DNA from: Halobacteriovorax marinus
GTDB lineage: Bacteria > Bdellovibrionota > Bacteriovoracia > Bacteriovoracales > Bacteriovoracaceae
Length of the DNA stretch: 53,888 bases
Reading direction: 5' to 3'
NCBI GenBank assembly: GCA_002163155.1
Contig: MAAO01000001.1
Coordinates: 1-53,888 of the forward strand
The notes under the pieces are model-generated. The model had not been told where the DNA came from. It saw nothing but the letters and a program-made list of their open reading frames with translations, and did not search any database. A program made the translations under genes and the position numbers. This document shows positions 1 through 8,137 of the stretch, piece after piece. How positions within the stretch are numbered: the stretch's first letter is position 1; each line of letters starts with the position of its first letter.

Positions 1-112
1 TTAGGGTCACTTATTATAAATCTAGCCGTTTTTTCATCTGTACTGGCCAAGCTTTGAGAATACAGTAACTTTTTCCCTTTCTTGATATATTCAAAGTCTA
101 AAATTTTAATTG
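1..112. repeat. Left copy of terminal direct repeat (circular-assembly overlap)
   Basis: The first 112 bases are identical to the last 112 bases (53777-53888). One open reading frame continues in phase from one end to the other, so this is best explained as overlap from assembling a circular molecule, giving a unit length of 53,776 bp. A true terminal repeat of a linear element is the less likely alternative. Confidence 0.95.
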
Positions 113-908
113 ATAATATTTTTTCATTCTCTATTGCGTCCTTAACATCAGATAGGTCAGTATATTGATTTCTCAGTTTAAATTTTTTTTGGCTTTCATA
201 AGTTTTAAGTGTTCCATCAAGTCGAATTAGAACAAGATTATTTCCATCCTCAGTCAAGCTAACCGTTTGGATCGCACTAAACCTATTGTCTGCTTTATTC
301 ACGAAACCAAGTTGCAGCTTGATATGTGAAATTTCCGATACATCTTTAATGTTTTCTAAGCGAAGGTTGAACTCGACGCTCACATCACCTGTCTGTAGCT
401 CATCAAGATCACCTCTCAGTACTGAGAGTCCTCTAAGGATATCTGTCTCACTCCAACTAGATACACCAAAGAGATCATAATCTTCCACAGATACTAAATT
501 GTCTGACTGGACGTCCGAATTTGGATCGATTATTTTATCAAATACAGAGGCAAGGACTTTTTGTCTTATGAATTCGTTCTTTACCTGTCTAAAGTCTGAT
601 TCAACTCGATTATTTAGAGAAAAATCACTACTTATTAGGGAAACGTCTTCATTTATTTTCCACTTCATATAAGCATTACTTGATTCAGTAATAACAATTC
701 TAGGAATAGAACTTATATTAGGATCGTTATCGTTAACATCAAGAATGCCGTCTCCATCAGAATCCGGAAGAGGCCTTACTCCGAGATAGTCGACACCTGT
801 CACTTCAGGACTATCAACTAAATCTTCATCAGAAACGTCAGCACAAGAGCTGATAACAAATGCACATACTAAGTGAACTAAAAGTAGTGATACTTTATCG
901 ATTGTCAC
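1..908 (-). CDS. T4SS-operon lipoprotein with calcium-binding repeat (N-terminal half; continues at the right end)
   Basis: This is the 5' part of a 609-residue protein that runs off the left edge and finishes at 52855 across the circular junction. The GTG start at 906-908 has AGGGAG six bases upstream. A signal peptide ends in a lipobox (VISSC), so the protein should be an exported lipoprotein. Residues about 50-65 carry a thrombospondin type-3-like acidic motif (DSDGDGILDVNDNDPN), expected to bind calcium. The rest is not recognised. As the first gene of the conjugation operon it may be a surface adhesin, a mating-pair factor or an oversized VirB7-type lipoprotein; that is inference. Confidence 0.85.
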   Translation of the reverse strand, partial: MTIDKVSLLLVHLVCAFVISSCADVSDEDLVDSPEVTGVDYLGVRPLPDSDGDGILDVNDNDPNISSIPRIVITESSNAYMKWKINEDVSLISSDFSLNNRVESDFRQVKNEFIRQKVLASVFDKIIDPNSDVQSDNLVSVEDYDLFGVSSWSETDILRGLSVLRGDLDELQTGDVSVEFNLRLENIKDVSEISHIKLQLGFVNKADNRFSAIQTVSLTEDGNNLVLIRLDGTLKTYESQKKFKLRNQYTDLSDVKDAIENEKILSIKILDFEYIKKGKKLLYSQSLASTDEKTARFIISDP

Positions 909-981
909 AGAAAACTCCCTAGTTTTTACCTGTTAAACCGAAATAGATTGCCTTTGTACTTATCTTGAAATACTAAAGGTT

Positions 982-1004
982 AAACGAGACTTCGGTCTTT
1001 GTTT
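982..1004. promoter_or_regulatory. Short hairpin in the conjugation-operon leader
   Basis: AAACGAGAC is followed by the tetranucleotide TTCG and GTCTTTGTTT. This forms an imperfect stem whose C(UUCG)G loop would be very stable in a plus-strand transcript; the minus-strand version closes on CGAA. It lies about 75 bases upstream of the GTG at 908. Confidence 0.4.
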
Positions 1005-1012
1005 ATTGCTGG

Positions 1013-1084
1013 CCTTAACTTAAAATCTTGCCGGAGGATAAGTTAGGGCACTTTTATTTATGACTTGGCCTAACTGGGCCTCCG
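1013..1084 (-). promoter_or_regulatory. Mutually exclusive hairpins in the conjugation-operon leader
   Basis: In the minus-strand RNA, CGGAGG (plus 1079-1084) pairs with CCTCCG (1032-1037). Inside it, AGTTAGGCC (1067-1075) pairs with GCCCTAACT (1041-1049). The strand at 1039-1048 can instead pair with 1013-1022 (9 of 10 positions). The two folds share one strand and cannot coexist, as in attenuators and riboswitches. The ligand or trigger is unknown and no known riboswitch class is recognised. Confidence 0.4.
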
Positions 1085-1130
1085 CCACTTACACCTTCTA
1101 AATTTATAAAATTCATATTTGTCCTTTTTG

Positions 1131-1272
1131 AAATGTCTTTTTAGAAAATGACATTTCCAAATATTGACAAAAATGGCAAAAAAGCAAGGACCAAAATGGA
1201 CAAGATGTCCAAAAAAGTGAGTTAAGCTACTGATTGGACGGCGTGCCAAGACAGCTTTTTGACAAAGTTGTC
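1131..1272. promoter_or_regulatory. Cluster of GACA/TGTC inverted repeats between divergent genes
   Basis: Three inverted repeats share GACA/TGTC half-sites: AAATGTC/GACATTT (1131-1137 and 1150-1156), TGGACAAGATGTCCA (1197-1211) and GACAAAGTTGTC (1261-1272). They lie between the conjugation operon (start 908, minus) and the regulator gene (start 1314, plus). They are plausible operators for the adjacent HTH protein. A TTGACA at 1259-1264 overlaps the last site. Confidence 0.45.
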
Positions 1273-1313
1273 CCCAAGATGGTTAAACAAGGTAACTAAA
1301 TCGGGAGATAGTT

Positions 1314-2135
1314 TTGTTGAATTCTACTTTGAATTCCAGTCAAGAAGTTGCCTCTAGGTTATTAATCGTTCAAACCGACTTAATGACGGCTCTAGAAGAA
1401 TTTCCAAGAGAAAGCACTGGAATTAAAATACTTGCTCAGAAAATGAGCTTATCTGATAAGACTTTAAAAAGAATTGTAAAAGGTACTCACACTCCTTCAT
1501 ACCAAACTATTTTAAAGATCTATCGTTACCTACTCGGAACAAAGAATGACAGAGAGACAGTTTTATCAATGCCTCACTCTCTAAGTACTCTAATGAAAGT
1601 TGAGCACGATAACATGTCTCTTCTAGATGAAGAAATTAGTTTTACAGATGAAATAGATTCTTTATTAAAAAATGACTCTATATTCAGAGCAATATATGTT
1701 GAAACAGCTGCTGGTAAAATTCATAAAAACAAAATTGGATATGATTTTGGACAGCATGGCCTCAAAGTATTAGAAAAAATGGTTCAGTTAAACATTGTAA
1801 AAGAAATCGAAAGTGATTTTTATACAACATCAGTAAATAGAGGGAGCTTGTCCCCAGAAACTGCATACGAATTATCAAAATACTTATTAGATAATAAATT
1901 TTCCTCTGAAAAGTCAGGACTAAGGGGAGAAAATTTTTACAGTCTATATTTTGAATCTGTTAACTCCGATACTTATAATGAAATTTTAAAAATTGACTGG
2001 GAGTCAATGCAAAAGAAGAAAGCGTTATTGTCTAATAAGGACAATATAGGAAACATCAAGCTTTGGACTATTAACTATACTGATACATTATCTGGTGAAT
2101 TAATCTATGGTGATAGCAAGGAGGTTCTGCAATGA
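1314..2135 (+). CDS. HTH transcriptional regulator divergent from the conjugation operon
   Basis: A 273-residue cytoplasmic protein with an N-terminal helix-turn-helix (about residues 36-62, LAQKMSLSDKTLKRIVKG) and a longer C-terminal region that looks like a second winged or sensor domain (around GLKVLEKMVQLNIVKEIE). The layout resembles the paralogous HTH families common in Bdellovibrio-like genomes; that assignment is tentative. The start is TTG at 1314 (or TTG at 1317) behind GGGAGA at 1303-1308. It overlaps the next gene by ATGA. It probably represses the divergent T4SS operon or its own operon through the GACA/TGTC sites upstream. Confidence 0.8.
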   Translation: MLNSTLNSSQEVASRLLIVQTDLMTALEEFPRESTGIKILAQKMSLSDKTLKRIVKGTHTPSYQTILKIYRYLLGTKNDRETVLSMPHSLSTLMKVEHDNMSLLDEEISFTDEIDSLLKNDSIFRAIYVETAAGKIHKNKIGYDFGQHGLKVLEKMVQLNIVKEIESDFYTTSVNRGSLSPETAYELSKYLLDNKFSSEKSGLRGENFYSLYFESVNSDTYNEILKIDWESMQKKKALLSNKDNIGNIKLWTINYTDTLSGELIYGDSKEVLQ

Positions 2136-2473
2136 AATTGTTAACCTTTATTGTTTTAATCGCTTTTAGCTCTCCTGTATTCGCTGGAGAAGGAAGCCAC
2201 GGAGGAGGACCTCGTATAACTGCAAGGTTTTTGAATATTCCTACAAAACTTATCTCTGAAAGTTCTCAATACTTAGATCTTTCTAATGAAGAGATAACTT
2301 TAGGAAATAGAACCATTATTCCCACAGAGATGATATCAGATCTTAGAATGAAAAATGAAGATATCCTTAGCTTTGAAGCCTTTGAGAAAAAATTCAAATA
2401 CAATTTTGACTTGAGTAATGTACAGGACATTCAATTAAGAAATGGCGACATTTTTGATTTTGTTAATAATTAG
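2132..2473 (+). CDS. Small secreted protein coupled to the HTH regulator
   Basis: A 113-residue protein with a clear signal peptide (cleavage expected after SSPVFA), a short glycine/histidine stretch (GSHGGGP) and an otherwise ordinary soluble sequence. Its ATG overlaps the regulator's TGA (ATGA), so the two are translationally coupled and presumably work together. Function is not known. A periplasmic signal-sensing or inhibitor role for the regulator is only inference. Confidence 0.75.
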   Translation: MKLLTFIVLIAFSSPVFAGEGSHGGGPRITARFLNIPTKLISESSQYLDLSNEEITLGNRTIIPTEMISDLRMKNEDILSFEAFEKKFKYNFDLSNVQDIQLRNGDIFDFVNN

Positions 2474-2792
2474 TTTGTTTGTAGAGTAATAGCTAAAAAC
2501 TACTACTCTACATATACTCTTTTCCATATATTAATAACTCCCCTACTGAAATTCTTATATTCATCCTATTTGATAAGTACCCAAACTTTTCTGTCTTATG
2601 AAAGAATGGCCAATCTTTTATAGAGGGATTTTGGTTTTGTTTTGGAGTTATTTAATAGAGATTCAATTCACTAGACATCAATTTCCTACTTTCAACAACT
2701 TCAAGATGAATAAATTACAGTAAATTCAGTTTATGGCTGACTTAAGTGCCCGTTATTGGTATGAAGAGAGATATTCTACTTAGGAAAATTTA
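2474..2792. terminator. Intergenic region with terminator-like hairpin at 2480-2512
   Basis: Arms at 2480-2492 and 2500-2512 match at 12 of 13 positions with a 7-base loop, just after the stop at 2473, followed by a short T-rich stretch. It probably ends the regulator operon. Nothing else is evident in the remaining roughly 280 bases apart from AT-rich sequence that should carry the protease promoter. Confidence 0.5.
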
Positions 2793-3623
2793 ATGAAATC
2801 TGTTTTTAAAATTCTGCTTCTTGCGAGCTTAGTGATTGCGACTGTTCAGGCTGAACTTCACCCAAGTGATGATAGAAAAGTGAAAGGTCCTGATTCTCCA
2901 AAATTCTTGGACGCTGTTGGTAGGTTGACTGTAAAAAAATCAACAGGTGCTACAAACTACTGTGGAGCAACTCTTGTTGGATTTACTGCTGATAGAAAGA
3001 GTAGAATTGTTGTGACTTCGGCTCATTGCTTAAAAGCTGATAATATTTCTTGGAAAACGACGACTAAATCTGGAAAAGTGATTAAAAGAAAAATAGTTAA
3101 AGTTTTAGAACATGAAACTCTTTCAGATTACGCAATTCTTTTACTAGATGATTATGTTGAGCCTAGTGATGTTGCTCCTCTTATTATTGATTATGAAGGT
3201 GGAGACTCTGTTGGAAGAATGATTACCCGTGGTGGAAAAGCAGTTATTGCTGGTTACTCTGCCGACAAAGAATTGGGACAAGGTGGAAAAGTTCTTACTT
3301 ACGATGATAGTATAGAATCAATTGGAAGTTGTAACGATGAAGTAAAGTGTCCTGTAGGTGGCTCAACAAGAGGTGGCACTACTTACAGTGGAGCTTCGGG
3401 TGGTGCAACTATTGTTACTTTTGAAAGCCCATATGCAAGTGTAAACAAGGGTGTTCAGCACTACTTTGTAGGACCTATAAAAGGTGGTCTTACAAGTCAT
3501 TTTGAAAGTTCTAACGGAATAAGGGGTTCCAACAATACGTTATTTACTTTTCATGAAAGATTCTGGAGTCCTCTATTTGATCATATGGTTGAGTACAATG
3601 GTGCAGTTGAAGGTATTGAATAA
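2793..3623 (+). CDS. Secreted trypsin-like serine protease
   Basis: A 276-residue protein with a signal peptide (about residues 1-20, ending VQA) and a chymotrypsin-fold (S1) catalytic triad: His78 in TSAHC, Asp112 in SDYAILL, and Ser202 in GASGG. It should be an exported endopeptidase acting in the periplasm or outside the cell. AGGA lies eight bases before the ATG. It stands alone between the regulator operon and the convergent parAB operon, so it looks like independent cargo. A secreted protease fits a predatory or biofilm lifestyle, but its substrate cannot be predicted. Confidence 0.9.
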   Translation: MKSVFKILLLASLVIATVQAELHPSDDRKVKGPDSPKFLDAVGRLTVKKSTGATNYCGATLVGFTADRKSRIVVTSAHCLKADNISWKTTTKSGKVIKRKIVKVLEHETLSDYAILLLDDYVEPSDVAPLIIDYEGGDSVGRMITRGGKAVIAGYSADKELGQGGKVLTYDDSIESIGSCNDEVKCPVGGSTRGGTTYSGASGGATIVTFESPYASVNKGVQHYFVGPIKGGLTSHFESSNGIRGSNNTLFTFHERFWSPLFDHMVEYNGAVEGIE

Positions 3624-3641
3624 CTCCTCAATAAAACCAAA

Positions 3642-3662
3642 GCACTTCTATGCAAGAAGTGC
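3642..3662. terminator. Hairpin between convergent protease and parB genes
   Basis: GCACTTCT and AGAAGTGC form a perfect 8-bp stem with a 5-base loop, 18 bases past the protease stop. There is no strong T-tract on the plus strand, so termination efficiency is uncertain. Confidence 0.45.
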
Positions 3663-3771
3663 CAATATCTAACATATTCATCCCCCATTGTTTAGAATAA
3701 TCAGAGGACGATGAAACAATCCTATTCTATACTTAAAGGCCTATTTTTCGACCTCAATCTGTAAGAGAGAT

Positions 3772-4755
3772 TTACTTCTTGCATTCTGCTATGAGTCTTT
3801 CAGCTGCTTTAATTAATCTTTTTTTGTTCTTTTTATCTAAATTTCTTATAACATTTTCACGAATTTTATATTCATCTAGATCGTGCCTATAATATAAAAA
3901 GTTCCGAGGGACATCACTTAGACTCTTATTTGCATCCTCTACTCTTTCAAATGAACTATTTTGGGAAGAAGCAAACGCATGAATTTTCTCAATCCAAAAA
4001 TTAACAAGATCATTTAACTCTTCAAACGCTGAATGCTTTCCATTGGAAAATATCTTGAAGTCTTTTTTGATTTCACTACAAAAGTCTCTGTTTTTTATGT
4101 CAAACTTAATAATCTCTGCTCTAACCTCAATTGGAACAGGTTTCCATGCCATCCATCTCGAAACTGTAGTTTGCGAAACTTTAAAAACCTTTGAAACTTC
4201 CTCTTGTGTATGTTTTTCAATTTCCTTATTTTCAAATTTAGGATTGTTTTCTTCAATATTTCGTCTGACATTAGAAAAAGACTTATATCTTAAAAACTCT
4301 ACGAACATGTCTATTTCATGAGTATTTTCTCTGACTATGTTTGTTTCTAATGCACATTGAAGAGCATATTTTTCATCTTCTGTAATTTTTGCAAAAATCT
4401 TAGAATGATTGGCCAGAACGCTTGGCATATTTTCAAAATCTTCACAGATTTTTAACTTTCCTCTTAATCGAGTCTCCCCTGCTACAAGAGTAAATTGCTC
4501 TTTACCATTCTTGTATTCCTTCAGAAGAATTATTGGATCTAACTGTCCTAGCTCGTAAATAGACTTAGCCATACGATTTATAGTTTCATCTGTTATTGCT
4601 GATTTTGTTTGAAATCTTTCTCTATCGAGTTTTATGTCATAAATATTGATATTGGCATACATATTCGAACTGTTAATCTGAATGGCCTCGTTAGTGTCCA
4701 ATGACATCTTGCTCTTTTCTCTTGAGGCCTTATTTTTTCGTCCTAAAACATTCAT
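3772..4755 (-). CDS. parB: ParB-family partition protein (system 1)
   Basis: A 327-residue protein with a ParB/Spo0J N-terminal domain (about residues 35-150) that includes the GETRLRG box corresponding to the family GERRxRA motif. A helix-turn-helix follows near residues 180-205 (EEVSKVFKVSQTTVSRWM). It should bind a parS-like site, load on DNA and stimulate its ParA. Its ATG shares one base with the parA stop (TAATG), so the two are co-translated. The palindromes at 5834-5852 and 6017-6035 are candidate binding sites. Confidence 0.9.
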   Translation of the reverse strand: MNVLGRKNKASREKSKMSLDTNEAIQINSSNMYANINIYDIKLDRERFQTKSAITDETINRMAKSIYELGQLDPIILLKEYKNGKEQFTLVAGETRLRGKLKICEDFENMPSVLANHSKIFAKITEDEKYALQCALETNIVRENTHEIDMFVEFLRYKSFSNVRRNIEENNPKFENKEIEKHTQEEVSKVFKVSQTTVSRWMAWKPVPIEVRAEIIKFDIKNRDFCSEIKKDFKIFSNGKHSAFEELNDLVNFWIEKIHAFASSQNSSFERVEDANKSLSDVPRNFLYYRHDLDEYKIRENVIRNLDKKNKKRLIKAAERLIAECKK

Positions 4756-5819
4756 TAAAATGCTCCCGTAAGTTCTGCTCTTTTGGCCTGCTTAGTTTTA
4801 AGTTCTTTTTTGGTATAAGAGTAAACCTCACTGTAAGTAGATAAAATTTCTGTTATCTCCTGAACAACTTCATTTCTGAATTTTTCATCATAGTTATTTA
4901 TGTCAACAAGCCAGAATGGAATTCCATCTCTAGTGCTATAGAAAAAGATATCTGACGTTGGAATAATATTCTCAAAGGCACTAAACCCGTAAGATTTAAT
5001 CTTTGCTCTTAATTCCTGAACGTCTTCTAAGTGAATATCCATATTTCGAACTGTATCTCTACAGTTAATGAGGAATTTCATATCAAGTTTAGGGTTCCAT
5101 TCTTTTGCTTGGACATATAAAGATACAGAATCATCGATTGCTTCAAAATCATTAGAAGTAACACCAGTTACATTGAAAACCACATCTGAAACAATAAAGA
5201 GTAAAAAGTGCAGAAGTCCAAAACTTGGAGGAGAATCAATTAGCACAGCATCAAAATCTTTCGAAAGCTCTTTAAATTCATTGATGAATTGATCGAGCTT
5301 AGAAAGATCAGCGTTTTCAGAAAAGCTTCCATTTGAAAAATGAAATCTCTCAGTTAGATATAAGTTAAGATTCGCCATTTTTTCACCAGATGGAACAACA
5401 GATAGAGAATCATCTATATCGACAACTAGATCTTTCAGTTTTAACCCATCTTCATTTTTGAAATAATCGGCAACAGAGAGTCTCCCCTCTTTACTCATAA
5501 AATACTCGGTTGCGTTGGCCTGACGATCAAAGTCCCAAACCAAAACCCTCTTTCCTCTAAGAGCTAGATTTTGAGAAAAGTTAAAAGTGTGAGTCGTTTT
5601 ACCAACACCACCTTTATTAAAGGTAAACAACATTACCTTTTTATCTTGTTCTTCTTTTAGTGATTTTCCAAAAGCTCTGACATCTTTATATGTATGTAGA
5701 AAATTAGCATCATTATCTTTAAAGAACTTCCCTACTATCTTTTCATCAATATTGAATATTTTAGATATTTGTCTCTTTGTATGTGTTGCCCCAGATATTG
5801 GGTTTAAAAAATCTTCCAT
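4755..5819 (-). CDS. parA: ParA-family partition ATPase (system 1)
   Basis: A 354-residue Walker-type ATPase. The deviant Walker A motif KGGVGKT is at residues 69-75, the DFDRQANAT box follows, and VLIDSPPS forms the Walker B region. The roughly 60-residue N-terminal extension resembles the DNA-binding domain of type Ia ParA proteins, which often autoregulate. It moves plasmid copies along the nucleoid together with ParB. AAGGAAAAAAC precedes the ATG. A 19-bp palindrome sits 15 bases upstream of the start and is the likely operator. Confidence 0.92.
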   Translation of the reverse strand: MEDFLNPISGATHTKRQISKIFNIDEKIVGKFFKDNDANFLHTYKDVRAFGKSLKEEQDKKVMLFTFNKGGVGKTTHTFNFSQNLALRGKRVLVWDFDRQANATEYFMSKEGRLSVADYFKNEDGLKLKDLVVDIDDSLSVVPSGEKMANLNLYLTERFHFSNGSFSENADLSKLDQFINEFKELSKDFDAVLIDSPPSFGLLHFLLFIVSDVVFNVTGVTSNDFEAIDDSVSLYVQAKEWNPKLDMKFLINCRDTVRNMDIHLEDVQELRAKIKSYGFSAFENIIPTSDIFFYSTRDGIPFWLVDINNYDEKFRNEVVQEITEILSTYSEVYSYTKKELKTKQAKRAELTGAF

Positions 5820-5833
5820 GTTTTTTCCTTTTT

Positions 5834-5852
5834 AATATTCCACTGGAATATT
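5834..5852. promoter_or_regulatory. Perfect 19-bp palindrome upstream of parA1
   Basis: AATATTCCACTGGAATATT has perfect 9-bp arms around one central base, directly before the parA1 ribosome-binding site. A near copy occurs at 6017-6035. It is probably the autoregulatory operator or parS. Confidence 0.6.
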
Positions 5853-6016
5853 TTAACCGCATTGTTAATCAGACTCAATATATATCGGAATTAAATCTAA
5901 TATCTAAAATTAATTATAGAATTAATTCGATTTAAAGTCTTAGGGTGACATTATTTACCGCCTTAATAAAATACAACTAAGTAATTAAAATAAAAGAACG
6001 ATAAAGATTCATAATT

Positions 6017-6035
6017 AATATTCATCTGGAATAAT
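6017..6035. promoter_or_regulatory. Second copy of the parA1 palindrome, upstream of the rep operon
   Basis: AATATTCATCTGGAATAAT matches the 5834-5852 palindrome at 16 of 19 positions and lies 11 bases before the start of the divergent gene at 6047. A shared operator would co-regulate partition and replication. Confidence 0.5.
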
Positions 6036-6046
6036 TAGGGGAAAGT

Positions 6047-6850
6047 ATGAACGGTTATTCAAAATTTAGTTATACAGAAAATTGTAAGACTGAAGATATT
6101 TCTCAAGAGAGTAGCGAGTCTATTACTCAAGTATTAATTGGAGAGATCGATCTCAGAAATGATTTCACTATAAAGGATAGATTCAAAGAACTCTTGGTAT
6201 CAAAAAAGGTGAGTGCTGCAAGTGTATTACTTCCCGTAATCTTCTTTGAACTCCTCGTTTGTATTCTAGGCTCAAAGTTTTACCTTAGTATTGGCTTTGA
6301 TTTTTTCACATCGATTGTTTTAGCTGTAACAACTGAAACATTCTATATGTACTTCTCATCAATGAGATCAGTCAAAGCAAGCTTTATAAGGACAGTTCTT
6401 CTAACTGTAAGTATCACAACACTGTCATATTCCGCATACCAGAAAGATACTAATGTAATGAATCTAGTTAATTCATTAGAAAGTGACATCTCAGAATCAA
6501 GAAATCGTCTAAAAGAAGTATCCACTGAAATTGTTTCTCTAAAAAAGGAAGAGTTGAACATAGAAAGAGATATGGAAGTCTACAGAAAACACGACTTAGC
6601 ATCAAAAGGTAACAGAGTCTTAGCCCCAAGAAGACTAGAGCTCTCAAATAGAAGAATTCGCTTAAGCGGTGAGAGAGGGGAGTTGAGACAATTCATAGAA
6701 AAGAAAAGTACCAAACTTTCATCTCAAAGTTTCATAGGCAATATAAAGATACTAACAATTCAAACACTCATCACAATAGTTACATTTTCAATAATCCAAT
6801 TATCAATTTGTATCGCACTACCACAAATTTTAACTGAAATTAAAGAATAG
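6047..6850 (+). CDS. Membrane protein with central coiled coil, in the repA operon
   Basis: A 267-residue protein with three hydrophobic segments (about residues 58-80, 85-105 and 112-130), a charged predicted coiled coil (about 135-225) and a fourth membrane segment (about 235-262). AGGGGAAAG precedes the ATG. The repA start is only 11 bases downstream, so the two genes share a transcript. No family is recognised. Its position suggests tethering of the origin or partition complex to the membrane, or copy control, but that is inference. Confidence 0.8.
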   Translation: MNGYSKFSYTENCKTEDISQESSESITQVLIGEIDLRNDFTIKDRFKELLVSKKVSAASVLLPVIFFELLVCILGSKFYLSIGFDFFTSIVLAVTTETFYMYFSSMRSVKASFIRTVLLTVSITTLSYSAYQKDTNVMNLVNSLESDISESRNRLKEVSTEIVSLKKEELNIERDMEVYRKHDLASKGNRVLAPRRLELSNRRIRLSGERGELRQFIEKKSTKLSSQSFIGNIKILTIQTLITIVTFSIIQLSICIALPQILTEIKE

Positions 6851-6861
6851 GAGAGGGACAC

Positions 6862-7809
6862 ATGGAATTAGTAGACAACTTTATTAAAAACTTTAAGGCA
6901 AATCACTCAACTAGGGACACTGGACTAGAAGTAAACAGCTCAGAGCTATTTTGGACTCCTGTTGAATTTGTTAAAACAAGTTTTCCAGAGAAAAAAATTG
7001 AATCATTAAAGTGGTTAAGGCAGTTCGCCTACTACCAACTAAGTCTTCAACAGCTAGAAGAAAATAGAAATGTTCCCTATGGAATGATGGCAAGAGAGAT
7101 CTTTGATTACTTCTACAATCAATTTGTAGTTAAACAAAATCAAGGACACGAAACTCCTAATCACTTCTTCTTTAGCAGTGCTGCTGAATTTGTAAATCTA
7201 GTAAAGGGAAAGCCGCTTGGTACGAAGGTCTCTACAGATCAAAGAACACAAGCACTAGAAATGCTTTTAAATATGGAATCTTGCGCTATTAGATTTAAAA
7301 AACCAGTGGGAGAGGATGAAGTTAGGACAAATAACAACTTATTCATTAGGAGTTACTCTGGCCCTGCTTATGCCAAGCTAAAAGAAACACCAGGAAGAGT
7401 TACAAATGGAGAGATCGAAATCGAATTAGACTTTGATACTTTCAATGAGCTGTCACATTCTAAAAGAGTTCCTACAAGGTCATATTTAGTTGATTTAGCG
7501 GGATCTAATGTAACAGCAAGAGATCTAGTTATCTTTATAGCTAGTCAGTGTTATTCGCTTCATAAGAGATCTACTGACTATATAGACTACTGTTATTCTG
7601 ACTTAAGACAGATCCTTGGAAAAGATACGGGAATATTAAAAGAGAATTTTAATAAAGACCTTAAAAGAGCGGTTAAGCTTCTGACTAAAAGATATGAAGA
7701 TCTTCATCAAGAAGACTTTTTTCCAGCAGAACTAATAAGTGAAGGAAGAGGAAAGATCAAACTTAGAATCTATAGACCAAGAGTAATTAAGAACATTTTA
7801 TGCGCCTAA
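6862..7809 (+). CDS. repA: Plasmid replication initiator, RepA-like
   Basis: A 315-residue protein resembling the RepA_C type of plasmid initiators: an N-terminal segment with VPYGMMAREIFDYF, then winged-helix-like regions including the VPTRSYLVDL and ARDLVIFIASQCYSLHKR stretches. It should bind the 17-bp iterons that begin two bases after its stop codon and open the adjacent AT-rich DNA. AGGAGAGGG precedes the ATG. The family call rests on pattern recognition; the position next to iterons strongly supports an initiator role. Confidence 0.82.
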   Translation: MELVDNFIKNFKANHSTRDTGLEVNSSELFWTPVEFVKTSFPEKKIESLKWLRQFAYYQLSLQQLEENRNVPYGMMAREIFDYFYNQFVVKQNQGHETPNHFFFSSAAEFVNLVKGKPLGTKVSTDQRTQALEMLLNMESCAIRFKKPVGEDEVRTNNNLFIRSYSGPAYAKLKETPGRVTNGEIEIELDFDTFNELSHSKRVPTRSYLVDLAGSNVTARDLVIFIASQCYSLHKRSTDYIDYCYSDLRQILGKDTGILKENFNKDLKRAVKLLTKRYEDLHQEDFFPAELISEGRGKIKLRIYRPRVIKNILCA

Positions 7810-7835
7810 CAGTAAACTTTCTCGCCCTATATAAC

Positions 7836-7866
7836 GATTCCTCTAGATTAATATACTAGAGGAATC
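7836..7866. terminator. Perfect hairpin after repA
   Basis: GATTCCTCTAG and CTAGAGGAATC form a perfect 11-bp stem with a 9-base loop, 27 bases past the repA stop and between the first direct iteron and the inverted iteron. It may end the repA transcript or act within the origin. Confidence 0.55.
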
Positions 7867-8112
7867 AATTTCTATCATAAATTCAACAACTTACATGATG
7901 TATAAATATTTGATACCTAGATTGAAAAATCTTTGGGCGAGAAACTTTACGCTTTGATAATACTCAATCATTAGAAATTATTTCATTATAAGATTTTTAA
8001 ACACTTCGAATTTAGAAGATGTTGGTTACTTTAGTATGCCGTAGCATAGTAGAACTGACATTCATTACAGTGAGTGGGGAAGTAATCAGTTAGTACATTC
8101 CTTAAAAGCTTT

Positions 8113-8137
8113 TATTTCTATTTAATATTTCTATTTA
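8113..8137. other. AT-rich direct 12-mers, candidate DNA-unwinding element
   Basis: TATTTCTATTTA occurs twice (8113-8124 and 8126-8137) in a strongly AT-rich stretch 45 bases before the main iteron block. Iteron origins commonly place AT-rich 12- or 13-mers beside the initiator sites as the first region to melt. Confidence 0.5.
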
